IMG/VR virus record: IMGVR_UViG_3300017991_000208
Coordinates: 1 to 39,576 of that record
Length of the DNA stretch: 39,576 nucleotides
Source of the DNA: a virus
Direction: 5' to 3' (one strand)
This document shows positions 21,850-29,471 of this stretch, piece after piece; position 1 is the first letter of the stretch; every line of letters starts with the position of its first letter. The notes beneath the pieces are model-generated. The model was not told where the DNA came from. It saw nothing but the letters and a program-made list of their open reading frames with translations, and searched no databases. The position numbers and the translations under genes were made by a program.

Positions 21850-23142
21850 TTAAATTTTATATACCACCTTATTAATTGAACTGTCCCATTCCTCTACTGT
21901 AGGATCAATTTCGGACCAATAGTGAATACATTGCGGATGGGCAGGAATACATATCCACCAATTGGCTCCATTTCTCCCCACATTATTTTTACCGCGCCAT
22001 ATAGCATATCGAGCGTGTGGGTCGTTTATTTCATCATCGCTTAATGGCTTATCTACATACTTTACTATTGTCCCTAACCAATTAATACATTGTTTTGATG
22101 ATGTTGGTATTATACCCCCTGAAAAAACAAAATACGTACTTTTGCCTTCTTTCTTTTTCTGTTGATTTACAGCTTCTAAGTATCCGTTATTTAATGCGTA
22201 TGAAATTTCTGTTATACTCACTCTCCTCCAATCTCTGTTTATTGCGTCAATTGTTTTTTGTGAAAATCTTCTTCCAAGTTCATCTGTAGGATCTATCCAG
22301 AATAATCTTTGTGTTAATTCTTGAGCTGTCAACCCATCCTCTAACCCGCCCGTTATTTGTTCTCTAACTAATTTAACTATTTTGTTTTTTAGACTTCCGT
22401 CTTCTATTGCAAGATGTTCTGCAGCGTGTTGTTTTGAATATTCAATTGCTGCAATTTCTGGGTCAGACAGGTTAAATTTCTTTACTGCATCTTCTGTATT
22501 ATCAGGAATATAACCATACCTTGATTCAACATCGTCATGCGACATTTTCTTTTGTTCGTCAATTGGAATCCCATCTTCTTCCATTACTTGCATTAGTTTT
22601 CCCATTAAACCTGCTTTTACAACAAGCTCTTCTTCTAATGTCCCTATTTTATCTCCTAGAAAATCTACAATTTCTTTTGTCAAATTATTCCATTCTTCTG
22701 TCGTTAATGGCATTCCTGTTTCTGGGTTATATTTTAGTTTTCCTTTTATATTTAATGGTTGTAATGGCTTTCCTTTATTGAACCCAAATTTCTTAAAGAA
22801 GTTCTTTGCTATAGTGAATTTCTCTTTTAAATTAGAAAAAAGAGATTTATAAAACAAAGCATTTTCGATCTCTTCACCATTAGCAGCTTTTTGAAGAATA
22901 TCTAATGAAACTTTAACAGATTTTTGCATTATATTAGAAGGATCTACATTCAACTTTAATCCAACACCAATTGCTATTTGTTTGAATACATCCTGAACAT
23001 ATTCCATCAATGCTTCTTGATATTCTCTTACCCATCTGAAATCACTTAATTCTGCTTTAGTTATTTCTTTATCGGCTTTAATTAAAAGTGATTGTATTTC
23101 CCATTCTTTATTTTGTAAATGATTTGGTATAAATAATTTCAT
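21850..23142 (-). CDS. MuF-type minor head / head morphogenesis protein (430 aa)
   Basis: The C-terminal domain has the MuF pattern: WRRVSITEISYALNNGYLEA, then VFSGGIIPTSSKQCINWLG, and the terminal HPQCIHYWSEIDP motif where MuF/SPP1 gp7 proteins have HP.C.H. The N-terminal ~150 residues carry a helical, charged region and a lysine-rich patch (KEKFTIAKNFFKKFGFNKGK). MuF proteins are minor capsid components carried in the head and thought to enter the host with DNA; in many phages they are fused to effectors. Here the effector-like modules are encoded separately by the adjacent genes. It directly follows the portal-cargo set, as in other phages. Confidence 0.75.
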   Translation of the reverse strand: MKLFIPNHLQNKEWEIQSLLIKADKEITKAELSDFRWVREYQEALMEYVQDVFKQIAIGVGLKLNVDPSNIMQKSVKVSLDILQKAANGEEIENALFYKSLFSNLKEKFTIAKNFFKKFGFNKGKPLQPLNIKGKLKYNPETGMPLTTEEWNNLTKEIVDFLGDKIGTLEEELVVKAGLMGKLMQVMEEDGIPIDEQKKMSHDDVESRYGYIPDNTEDAVKKFNLSDPEIAAIEYSKQHAAEHLAIEDGSLKNKIVKLVREQITGGLEDGLTAQELTQRLFWIDPTDELGRRFSQKTIDAINRDWRRVSITEISYALNNGYLEAVNQQKKKEGKSTYFVFSGGIIPTSSKQCINWLGTIVKYVDKPLSDDEINDPHARYAIWRGKNNVGRNGANWWICIPAHPQCIHYWSEIDPTVEEWDSSINKVVYKI

Positions 23143-24584
23143 TATTCACTTCGACCATGTCTTTGTTCTTTTTTAATAACTTCTTCTTGTTTATAATTAT
23201 ATAAAAAATCTTTTACTTTATCTTTATCAAATTCTTTAGATAATTCTTTTTTCAGATATTTATCAATCGTATCTTGATCTGCTTCATGAGGTTCTAATCC
23301 ACTAAACAAAACAAATTCATCAACTATATTCTTTTCGTCTTGTTTTGATAATTTCTTTTTACTTTCAAATAAAATTTTCTGTTTTTCTTTTATTTGTTGT
23401 ATTGCTTCTCTTTGTTGTTTCTGAAAATTAGCTATTGATTTTTTACTTGCTTCTGGCCAAATTTTTGCAGCATTAACAACATTGCTTTCCATCTCTTTTA
23501 TTTCTTTATCATAAGCATCCATTTCTTGTTTTGTTTTATTTTCTTCTTTTAACCCGTTATTTAAATCTTTAATCTCCACTTTATTTATAATACTACCATC
23601 TTCCCATTTTACTTTCAATGTTCCATCATTATTGTTTTTAATAACTACTCCCTTATCGATTAATCCCGGCTCAAAACTTATTTCAACAGAATCTCCTTTT
23701 TTATAATCTTTTGTTTTTTTCTTTAAATTTACTTCTTTTGATTTTATTGAATTTATAAATTCTTTTTTATTCATTCTAACCGGTTCACTGTCTTTATCAG
23801 TTATAAACTGAACAAATTTATCACCTTTTTTCGTAATTTTTATTTTATCATTCTTACGTATTATTACTGATTTTCCACTTCTAGTTACTACATTAATATC
23901 TTTTTTTAACGGTATAAAATCTTTCTTCTTAACTTTTAATTTGCCATCTTTTATGTCAGCACTAATAGTTTCTTTCTCTACTTGTTTTCCTATTTTCTCT
24001 TTCTTAATCGGTATCCACAAACCTTCTTTAACTTTCTTTCTACCCTTACTTACTGTGCCTATAGGCATCTTCTTTCCTTTGATTAATATTAAACTTCCAT
24101 CATTTTTATTTGCTAATAGAACTCCCATTCTATCACCTCCTAACGATTTAATCATGCTTCCTTTCCATTTATCTGAAAATATTTTTTCTTTAAACTCATC
24201 CATTCCCATTTCTGTCATGCTACCAAAAAACCCCGGTCTATCGTATTGATTCATATACGCTTTCTTCGCTTCATCTGCTGAATTAAAACCCACCATGACT
24301 TTATCTTCGTCGTACTGTCTCGAAACTGGATCGTTCTGATGTACGATGTAAACAACGTCACTGTTTTTATTATTCCCGATATACGCATCCAAATGCTGTT
24401 TATCTTTTCCAATGGTTCCTTTTATATATCCATAAGGATAATGCATTTTAGTTTTCCATTCGCGACCATCTTTATCTGTTCCAGATCGAACAGAGCCTTT
24501 TTTGTTCTCTATAGAAATATCTAGACCATTTATCTTTGTTCTTCCTTGAAGTTTATATCCTGAAAATGTTAATGATTTTTTCAT
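23142..24584 (-). CDS. Polyvalent protein with pyrophosphatase-like (InPase) domain and cargo tag (480 aa)
   Basis: Residues ~45-135 read GYIKGTIGKDKQHLDAYIGN, then VVYIVHQNDP, YDEDKVMVGFNSADEAKKAY and GSMTEMGMDEFKEKI. This is the InPase (inorganic-pyrophosphatase-like) domain found in phage polyvalent proteins, with the usual acidic residues preserved. It is followed at about 170-195 by LIKGKKMPIGTVSKGRKKVK and then EGLWIPIKKEK, the cargo tag. The rest has KOW/Tudor-like strands (GVVIKNNNDGTLKVKWEDGS) and a helical tail. It abuts MuF (stop/start share base 23142), supporting packaging with the head. Enzymatic activity is not proven. Confidence 0.7.
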   Translation of the reverse strand: MKKSLTFSGYKLQGRTKINGLDISIENKKGSVRSGTDKDGREWKTKMHYPYGYIKGTIGKDKQHLDAYIGNNKNSDVVYIVHQNDPVSRQYDEDKVMVGFNSADEAKKAYMNQYDRPGFFGSMTEMGMDEFKEKIFSDKWKGSMIKSLGGDRMGVLLANKNDGSLILIKGKKMPIGTVSKGRKKVKEGLWIPIKKEKIGKQVEKETISADIKDGKLKVKKKDFIPLKKDINVVTRSGKSVIIRKNDKIKITKKGDKFVQFITDKDSEPVRMNKKEFINSIKSKEVNLKKKTKDYKKGDSVEISFEPGLIDKGVVIKNNNDGTLKVKWEDGSIINKVEIKDLNNGLKEENKTKQEMDAYDKEIKEMESNVVNAAKIWPEASKKSIANFQKQQREAIQQIKEKQKILFESKKKLSKQDEKNIVDEFVLFSGLEPHEADQDTIDKYLKKELSKEFDKDKVKDFLYNYKQEEVIKKEQRHGRSE

Positions 24585-24913
24585 CTTTTTTCCTGTTTTT
24601 TACCATCTTTTATTATAGGTATAGAAACTACTGAATTTTCAATTATTCTTCTAATAGGTATCCATGTAATACAATTTTCATTTTTTAATTTTATCATATC
24701 TCCTTTTCTTTCTGTAACTCCTTCTAACCCATCTATTTTTACCCATCTATCTTCTGAGAGTATATTCATTGATTTTAATCGAGATATATAAAATACTCTT
24801 TTAACCCAATATGATACAAACTTCATTATCAACTGTGCTAAAAAAATTGATACAATTAAATATAATAAAGAAGAACCTATTATCTGTTTTATTGAAATTA
24901 CTAATTCTTCCAT
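24581..24913 (-). CDS. Membrane protein with MscS-like segment (110 aa)
   Basis: Residues ~10-40 form one hydrophobic helix (GSSLLYLIVSIFLAQLIMKF). After it comes DRWVKIDGLEGVTERKGDMI then KLKNENCITWIPIRRIIENS, which resembles the pore-helix exit plus beta domain of MscS channels (GD.V.I.G..G.V..I......T..G..V.IPN). The whole is far too short for a full MscS, so it would be a mini-version or a chance similarity. It overlaps the InPase gene by four bases. A channel-like peptide within a head operon would be unusual. Confidence 0.5.
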   Translation of the reverse strand: MEELVISIKQIIGSSLLYLIVSIFLAQLIMKFVSYWVKRVFYISRLKSMNILSEDRWVKIDGLEGVTERKGDMIKLKNENCITWIPIRRIIENSVVSIPIIKDGKKQEKR

Positions 24914-24924
24914 TCATTTTTTCC

Positions 24925-25419
24925 TTATTTTATTTTTCTATAAATAAATTGATATATGTCGTTGCTTTCAAAACCATCTTCTACTAAATCAGCGAATATA
25001 CCATTAACAGCTTTACTAAATTTATCATAATCATTTTCATTCACTAATCCTCTCATTCTATCATATCTACCGCCCGTAGGAGTTCTCATTGCTGTACTAA
25101 CAAGAAATCTTAAAATGTCTACTCGTTCAAATCCTTCTTTATCTAAATCCTTTAATATAGCATTTGAAGATTCTTTAAGATCTTTTAAATCTTTTATTTT
25201 TGAAAGACCTTCCATTCTCTGTTCAGGTTTTAATATCTCACCATTTACTTTAGAATCTTTTTTTTCGTTCTTTACTGGTACCCACTTACCTTCGGCAACT
25301 TTTTTGTAACCTTTAGATACTGTACCTATTGGCATCTTTTTAGATTTCATTAAGTTGCCACCCTCGTCAATCCCCACTGATTTGAAAAAATCACTATCAT
25401 TTAAAAATGGCTGTATCAT
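24925..25419 (-). CDS. Tagged cargo-like protein (164 aa)
   Basis: N-terminal module MIQPFLNDSDFFKSVGIDEG then GNLMKSKKMPIGTVSKGYKK and VAEGKWVPVKNEKK shows both the KQPFLND-type and PIGTV-type tags fused directly. The remaining ~110 residues (residues 55-164) are helical, with FERVDILRFLVSTAMRTPTG and DYDKFSKAVNGIFADLVEDG; I recognise no family. A strong GGAGG site precedes the ATG, which overlaps the previous gene. Role proposed: capsid cargo of unknown activity. Confidence 0.65.
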   Translation of the reverse strand: MIQPFLNDSDFFKSVGIDEGGNLMKSKKMPIGTVSKGYKKVAEGKWVPVKNEKKDSKVNGEILKPEQRMEGLSKIKDLKDLKESSNAILKDLDKEGFERVDILRFLVSTAMRTPTGGRYDRMRGLVNENDYDKFSKAVNGIFADLVEDGFESNDIYQFIYRKIK

Positions 25420-25769
25420 TTTTTTCCTCCATACTCTCTAATGTATTTCATAAAACCTGACTTCTCTTCTTTTCTAATTTCTTTAAGTGCATCATTAAGT
25501 TTCATTTCGTTCTTTAAAACTTTATGTGCTAATTTATGTGCTTCATCAGATATTTCGAATTCTTTTTCTTCTTCAACGGCTTCTTTTGATCCTAACTTCT
25601 CCATCTTTTCTCTATTACCTCCCGGGCCTGTTCCATCTTGTGGACCGCCTTGTGCTCCGATAGGATTTCCACCACATCTTCCTTTTTTACTTTTAATTAA
25701 ATTGCCACCTTCATCCATTTCAGTATTTTTAAAAAAATTGTCATCGTTTAAAAATGGTTGTTTATTCAT
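25416..25769 (-). CDS. Tagged small protein with Gly-rich linker (117 aa)
   Basis: Starts MNKQPFLNDDNFFKNTEMDE then GGNLIKSKKGRCGGNPIGAQ and a Gly/Pro-rich run (GGPQDGTGPGGNREK), followed by an acidic helix and a basic tail (DAHKLAHKVLKNEMKLNDAL-like). This carries the KQPFLND..FF module of its neighbours and a degenerate NPIGAQ version of the PIGTV tag. No catalytic motif. It is co-translated with its neighbours (overlaps by 4 and 8 bases). Probably cargo, or an assembly protein that interacts with the tag's receptor. Confidence 0.6.
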   Translation of the reverse strand: MNKQPFLNDDNFFKNTEMDEGGNLIKSKKGRCGGNPIGAQGGPQDGTGPGGNREKMEKLGSKEAVEEEKEFEISDEAHKLAHKVLKNEMKLNDALKEIRKEEKSGFMKYIREYGGKK

Positions 25770-25983
25770 GCTCTCCCTCCATAATTGCTAATTTATCATA
25801 ATAATCATTAAGCTCTTTTAAATGAACTAATGCTATTTTTTTTGCAAATTCATTTTTATCTATAGGCATTTTTATTCCTTTTGTCTTTAAATACTTTTCA
25901 AAGTAATTATACAAATCATCATGTTCTCTTTCAACTTTTATACCCGTATTCAATTGAGATTGAGATTTAAAAATCAATTTCAT
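25762..25983 (-). CDS. DUF5661-like small protein (73 aa)
   Basis: After a short N-terminus (MKLIFKSQSQLNTG) the protein reads IKVEREHDDLYNYFEKYLKT, then KNEFAKKIALVHLKELNDYY and DKLAIMEGEHE. That is the DUF5661 pattern: V-E-x-E-H near the start and I-A-x-x-H-L-x-E-x-x-x-Y-Y-x-x-L..E near the end. The family is common in phage and MuF-like contexts but has no known activity. The paired E/H and H/E residues could bind a metal. Located between sigma factor and tagged cargo genes. Confidence 0.6.
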   Translation of the reverse strand: MKLIFKSQSQLNTGIKVEREHDDLYNYFEKYLKTKGIKMPIDKNEFAKKIALVHLKELNDYYDKLAIMEGEHE

Positions 25984-25984
25984 T

Positions 25985-26740
25985 TTAAAACTCCTTTAAA
26001 AACTGAATAAATTCTTGCCATATTTTAGATTTAGCGAGAAATTCTTTTGCAATCGGTTTTATATGTTTATTGACTAATTTTGTTATATTCGCTTTTGATG
26101 TCTTTGTTAATCTTGAAATAGAAGCTTTATTATAACCTTGCAACATGTAATCTAAAATCTGTTTTGCTTCTTTGCTTTTTATTCTTTCTTTCATCAATTC
26201 TATATTTCTCTTAAATTCAACTTCTTCTATATCTTTCTTTTGTCTTGGATCTTCTACAATCTCTTCTATTCCTTTAGAAGTCTCTTCTTCTTTAGAAGAA
26301 AATGAAGATATATACGCATCTCTATCTAATCCTTTCATTTCTTTTGCTATTCCTTTGAATATATATCCTGTCATATAGCTTCTTACATAAGATAAAAAAG
26401 CTTTTGAAGATTTTTTTACATTAAATTTATCTATAGCTTTTATAAAGCCTATATTTGCATTTTGAACTGAGTCATCTACATTTTTTATTTTTGACATTAT
26501 TCTATTAATAACATCCCTAACGAATACTTGATTTTGTGTTATAAATTCATTCCTTAATTCTATATCTTCTTTAAGTTTTTTTATATCTTTAGAAGAAATA
26601 ACATCAAGTCTTAATTTGTTTTCTTTTTTACTTATAGATACCCACTTTCCTTTACTTATTTTTTTCAATCCAGTCTTTTGACTTATATGCCCTATAGGAT
26701 ATTCTTTTGATTTCTCTAATTTCAATATCAATTTTTTCAT
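25985..26740 (-). CDS. Sigma-70-like factor with cargo tag (251 aa)
   Basis: Residues ~68-132 are a sigma region 2: NQVFVRDVINRIMSKI, then VDDSVQNANIGFIKAIDKFN with the D(D)xxQ..xxGxxxAxxKF core, and FLSYVRSYMTGYIFKGIAKE. Residues ~178-232 (RNIELMKERIKSKEAKQILD, YNKASISRLTKTSKANITKL) fit a region 4-type helix-turn-helix. Before them, residues 10-40 carry the cargo tag (KSKEYPIGHISQKTGLKKIS, KGKWVSI) seen in neighbouring polyvalent proteins. So this looks like a sigma factor carrying a virion tag, encoded next to the portal. It might be packaged and injected to redirect host RNA polymerase. Fold assignment is good, packaging is inference. Confidence 0.7.
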   Translation of the reverse strand: MKKLILKLEKSKEYPIGHISQKTGLKKISKGKWVSISKKENKLRLDVISSKDIKKLKEDIELRNEFITQNQVFVRDVINRIMSKIKNVDDSVQNANIGFIKAIDKFNVKKSSKAFLSYVRSYMTGYIFKGIAKEMKGLDRDAYISSFSSKEEETSKGIEEIVEDPRQKKDIEEVEFKRNIELMKERIKSKEAKQILDYMLQGYNKASISRLTKTSKANITKLVNKHIKPIAKEFLAKSKIWQEFIQFLKEF

Positions 26741-28383
26741 GGTAAGATCTCTATATAATCTTGTTTTGATTTTTCAAATTTAAATTCTTCTTTGGGTTGT
26801 TCTTTTTCTTTAGGTGTTTCTTCTATATCTTCTTCAGGTTCTTCACCAAATTCATTTCCAACACTCATCCCTCCTTGCATCTCACTCATCTGTTTCATTT
26901 GTTGTGCTTGTAGAAAGTTTGGATTATTAATTATATCTCCACCGTCTATAGGCTTAAGATCTTTTTCTTTTCTCTTTTCATTTATTGTCATATATACTTG
27001 TGTTTGTTTCTCATCTACATTAAGTTCTGCTAATTGATCTTTAGCTTCTATTCCAGTGAATTCCATTCTATAAGGATCCCATTCTGGTACTCTTTCAATT
27101 ATCTTATTAAGAATACTTTGAACGAAAGCTAATATATCTTTTAACCCTCGATCTCTACTATAAGTTATTTCATTTTGTCTATTTTCATATAATGTAGCTT
27201 GTGTTCTATTAAATCTTAAACCTAATTCTGCTGGGTCTATTCCGTGAATCGCACATATCCATGAAGCTAATGTCTGTGTATATTCATTGAACTCCATATC
27301 TCTATTCGGAGGAGCTATTGGTATCCATTTTGCGTTGTGCTGCAAAAATGGAGTTCTCCACATTCCTTTTACGCCTCGAAACATTGATATCCATTGTCTT
27401 TGAAGTTCTTCTAAATCACCTTGTTCAATTTTCTCTCCTTCGAAAGAAATTACTCCTTTAGGCTGTGAAGACGAATTAAATATCTCTTTATTATATGCCA
27501 TTGCAAATAGCCAAGCAGTTATCATATCGAGAGACATTTCAATGTAAGAATATCCATATCCTCTTTGCCTTATGTCTGTTCTTCTATTCATAAAATAAAA
27601 TATTAGATCATCTTTTGTGAATGTCTCTACAAACCTTCCATTTACTTCTTGTACGAATGCAATACTTTTGTCTCCCTGAAAACCCTTGTCTTTCATCGTC
27701 CTTTTAATCGTAGCAGCATCTAATATCCAATAATCTAATATTTTATTTTTTTTATTTCTTCTAAGACTTATAGCTACTTGATCAATAGTCATCATTTCTC
27801 TTGTAATCAATTCAACAACATCTGATAAACCTTCTTCTCTTTCATCTGCACCCTCGAAGTTAGTATATCCAGAATATAATAAAAACTCTTCAATCTCTTT
27901 CATTATTTTTTCATCTTTCTTAGAAGGCGTTCCTTTTTTATCTTTCAATTTAACCCTAAACCCAACATCGTCATCATTATAACTTGTTTCAGAAAAAGGT
28001 CTTATCTGCATACATCTTACATTTTGTATTGTACTTATTGGAGCTGTTCTTTGAGCTATTTGTCTAAGTATTCTAAACGATAAATGAAAGAATTTTTCTC
28101 TTACTCCATGAATGCCGTATCCCCATTCTGCCATCCATTCTGCTGGCTCTATCATTCCTTTTGGAGCATTTATCGCGCCATTCCCTTTTCTATTTTGTTT
28201 ATAAAATAATAAATCATTTTGATAACTTTTTAAAAAATCAATCTGTTGAAGTCCTGCATTCTCTATAGCTTTTAATTTTGCTAATTCGTGAATTGTCTGA
28301 GGCTGTGAATCAGAAGAAATATCGTTTTTAATATTGAAAGCTTCTTTAAACTTTCTTTCGCCTAATGAAGATAAAGACAACAT
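26737..28383 (-). CDS. Portal protein (548 aa)
   Basis: The size and order (first structural gene after the terminase module) fit a portal. The sequence has a long alpha/beta core with GYSYIEMSLDMITAWLFAMA, EYTQTLASWICAIHGIDPAE and LYENRQNEITYSRDRGLKDI, typical of HK97/SPP1-like portals where the wing, stem and clip alternate; LGLRFNRTQA is a characteristic loop. The C-terminal ~60 residues are disordered and acidic (GEEPEEDIEETPKEKEQPKE). It forms the dodecameric ring through which DNA is packed and ejected. Strong GGAGG site; the leader contains a promoter and a terminator. Confidence 0.85.
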   Translation of the reverse strand: MLSLSSLGERKFKEAFNIKNDISSDSQPQTIHELAKLKAIENAGLQQIDFLKSYQNDLLFYKQNRKGNGAINAPKGMIEPAEWMAEWGYGIHGVREKFFHLSFRILRQIAQRTAPISTIQNVRCMQIRPFSETSYNDDDVGFRVKLKDKKGTPSKKDEKIMKEIEEFLLYSGYTNFEGADEREEGLSDVVELITREMMTIDQVAISLRRNKKNKILDYWILDAATIKRTMKDKGFQGDKSIAFVQEVNGRFVETFTKDDLIFYFMNRRTDIRQRGYGYSYIEMSLDMITAWLFAMAYNKEIFNSSSQPKGVISFEGEKIEQGDLEELQRQWISMFRGVKGMWRTPFLQHNAKWIPIAPPNRDMEFNEYTQTLASWICAIHGIDPAELGLRFNRTQATLYENRQNEITYSRDRGLKDILAFVQSILNKIIERVPEWDPYRMEFTGIEAKDQLAELNVDEKQTQVYMTINEKRKEKDLKPIDGGDIINNPNFLQAQQMKQMSEMQGGMSVGNEFGEEPEEDIEETPKEKEQPKEEFKFEKSKQDYIEILP

Positions 28384-28404
28384 TTAAAACCTCCATAAAT
28401 AAAT

Positions 28405-28443
28405 AAAAAAAAAGCCACGCACCGAGATCAAGGTGCGCAGCTT
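28405..28443 (-). terminator. Strong intrinsic terminator in the leader of the portal operon
   Basis: A 12-bp stem (AAGCTGCGCACC with GGTGCGTGGCTT, two G-U wobbles that pair only on the minus-strand RNA) and an eight-base loop are followed by nine T on the minus strand, then ATTTATTTATGGAGG and the portal ATG. It lies about 75 bases downstream of the promoter at 28524-28552, as in the protease operon, so read-through must be controlled. Confidence 0.85.
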
Positions 28444-28523
28444 ATAATCAATTGTATAATGGGATGAAAAGTATATCTAGCATTATCCTTAATAAGATTT
28501 TGCTTTTTTAACATTACATTTAT

Positions 28524-28552
28524 ATTATATATCTTTTAAGTTACAATGTAAA
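28524..28552 (-). promoter_or_regulatory. Sigma-70 consensus promoter for the portal operon
   Basis: Minus strand: -35 TTTACA (28547-28552), 17-bp spacer, -10 TATAAT (28524-28529), predicted start near 28517. It is in the only non-coding stretch between the secreted-protein gene and the portal. It shares its layout and an upstream palindrome with the promoter at 13486-13514. Confidence 0.75.
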
Positions 28553-28559
28553 CAAGAAA

Positions 28560-28582
28560 TTTCAATATTATTGAAACTTTTT
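28560..28582 (-). promoter_or_regulatory. Palindromic element upstream of the 28.5-kb promoter
   Basis: Minus strand AAAAAAG, TTTCAA, five bases, TTGAAA, ending seven bp before the -35, the same sequence and spacing as at 13522-13546 (one base different in the loop). It starts shortly after the stop of the secreted-protein gene. Shared operator, activator or UP element; a weak transcript end is an alternative. Confidence 0.55.
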
Positions 28583-28587
28583 TATAT

Positions 28588-29103
28588 CTATTTCCCGTAT
28601 ATTTTCATTAATGTTTGAATACTTTCAGGTAAAATCTCTTTCCATTCTTTAGTTCTTTTATAAACAGTAACTGAAGTTCTTATCGGGCCGTAATTCATAT
28701 TAGTCAACTTAAGATGAACTATAGTCTTCTTTAATCTCCATATAATATGTCTGGAATCTTCATAATCAGTAGTTGCTTCTAAATAATCTTTCCCATATTT
28801 CTTATTACATTCTCTTACTACATTAAAAAAATTGTGTCCTGGCTGATATGTTACAACCACTGAAAAAAGCTTCTTTTTCAAAAAGATATACATCACATTT
28901 ATAGCTTCAAATTTTTTCATCGTCTTTGTTATTAACATTGTCCCGTTATCAAATTTTTCTTTTCTTATAATCACAGTCTTTGACTCTTTAATAACTTTTT
29001 TCATTGACATTCCCCACTTTAAGTTCTCCCAACCAACTATATCTTTAGCATAAATATTAATACTAAAAATAAAAATAAAAAATATTATTGTAATTTTATT
29101 CAT
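28588..29103 (-). CDS. Secreted/periplasmic protein (171 aa)
   Basis: The N-terminus MNKITIIFFIFIFSINIYA is a clear Sec signal peptide, with probable cleavage after YA (before KD). The mature part begins DIVGWENLKWGMSMKKVIKE, resembling the W..L.WGMS..EV start of small periplasmic beta-rich proteins of Gram-negative bacteria, and contains VMYIFLKKKLFSVVVTYQPG and a central HxxWRLKK strand. No enzyme site. It is the last gene before the portal operon. A superinfection-exclusion or host-envelope function is possible; it may be a transferred host-type gene. It suggests, but does not prove, an outer-membrane host. Confidence 0.65.
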   Translation of the reverse strand: MNKITIIFFIFIFSINIYAKDIVGWENLKWGMSMKKVIKESKTVIIRKEKFDNGTMLITKTMKKFEAINVMYIFLKKKLFSVVVTYQPGHNFFNVVRECNKKYGKDYLEATTDYEDSRHIIWRLKKTIVHLKLTNMNYGPIRTSVTVYKRTKEWKEILPESIQTLMKIYGK

Positions 29104-29121
29104 ATTACACCTCCAAATTAA

Positions 29122-29469
29122 TTAATCTTTATATTCACCCATAAACTTATCTAAATTTTCTGACTCGCTTCCAAGCTCCTTTAAAGCTTTATTAATTCTA
29201 CTCAATTCATCAATGCGTTCATTCTGCATATTTTTTAAATATCTAACAGCAAATTGATACAACATTGATTTTGCTTCTTTTATTGACTTTACAGTACCAA
29301 TACCCGAGCCACCTTTAGATATTTTATATTCGTTTTTATTAGCAAAAAATTTACCCTTTTTATAAATTAATAACCAACATAGACAGTGAACTTGCTTGTT
29401 CTTACTCTGACCTCTTTTATAAGGTTCATCTGGATCGCCAATATAATAACTTTTCAAAACATCGCTCAT
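29122..29469 (-). CDS. Hypothetical protein (115 aa)
   Basis: Begins MSDVLKSYYIGDPDEPYKRG, then has a strand VHCLCWLLIYKKGKFFANKN with a CxC, and a helical C-terminal half (IKEAKSMLYQFAVRYLKNMQ ... SESENLDKFM). Not a recognised family. It follows the 54-residue zinc-ribbon gene closely and is followed by the secreted-protein gene. Function unknown. Confidence 0.6.
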   Translation of the reverse strand: MSDVLKSYYIGDPDEPYKRGQSKNKQVHCLCWLLIYKKGKFFANKNEYKISKGGSGIGTVKSIKEAKSMLYQFAVRYLKNMQNERIDELSRINKALKELGSESENLDKFMGEYKD

Positions 29470-29471
29470 TA

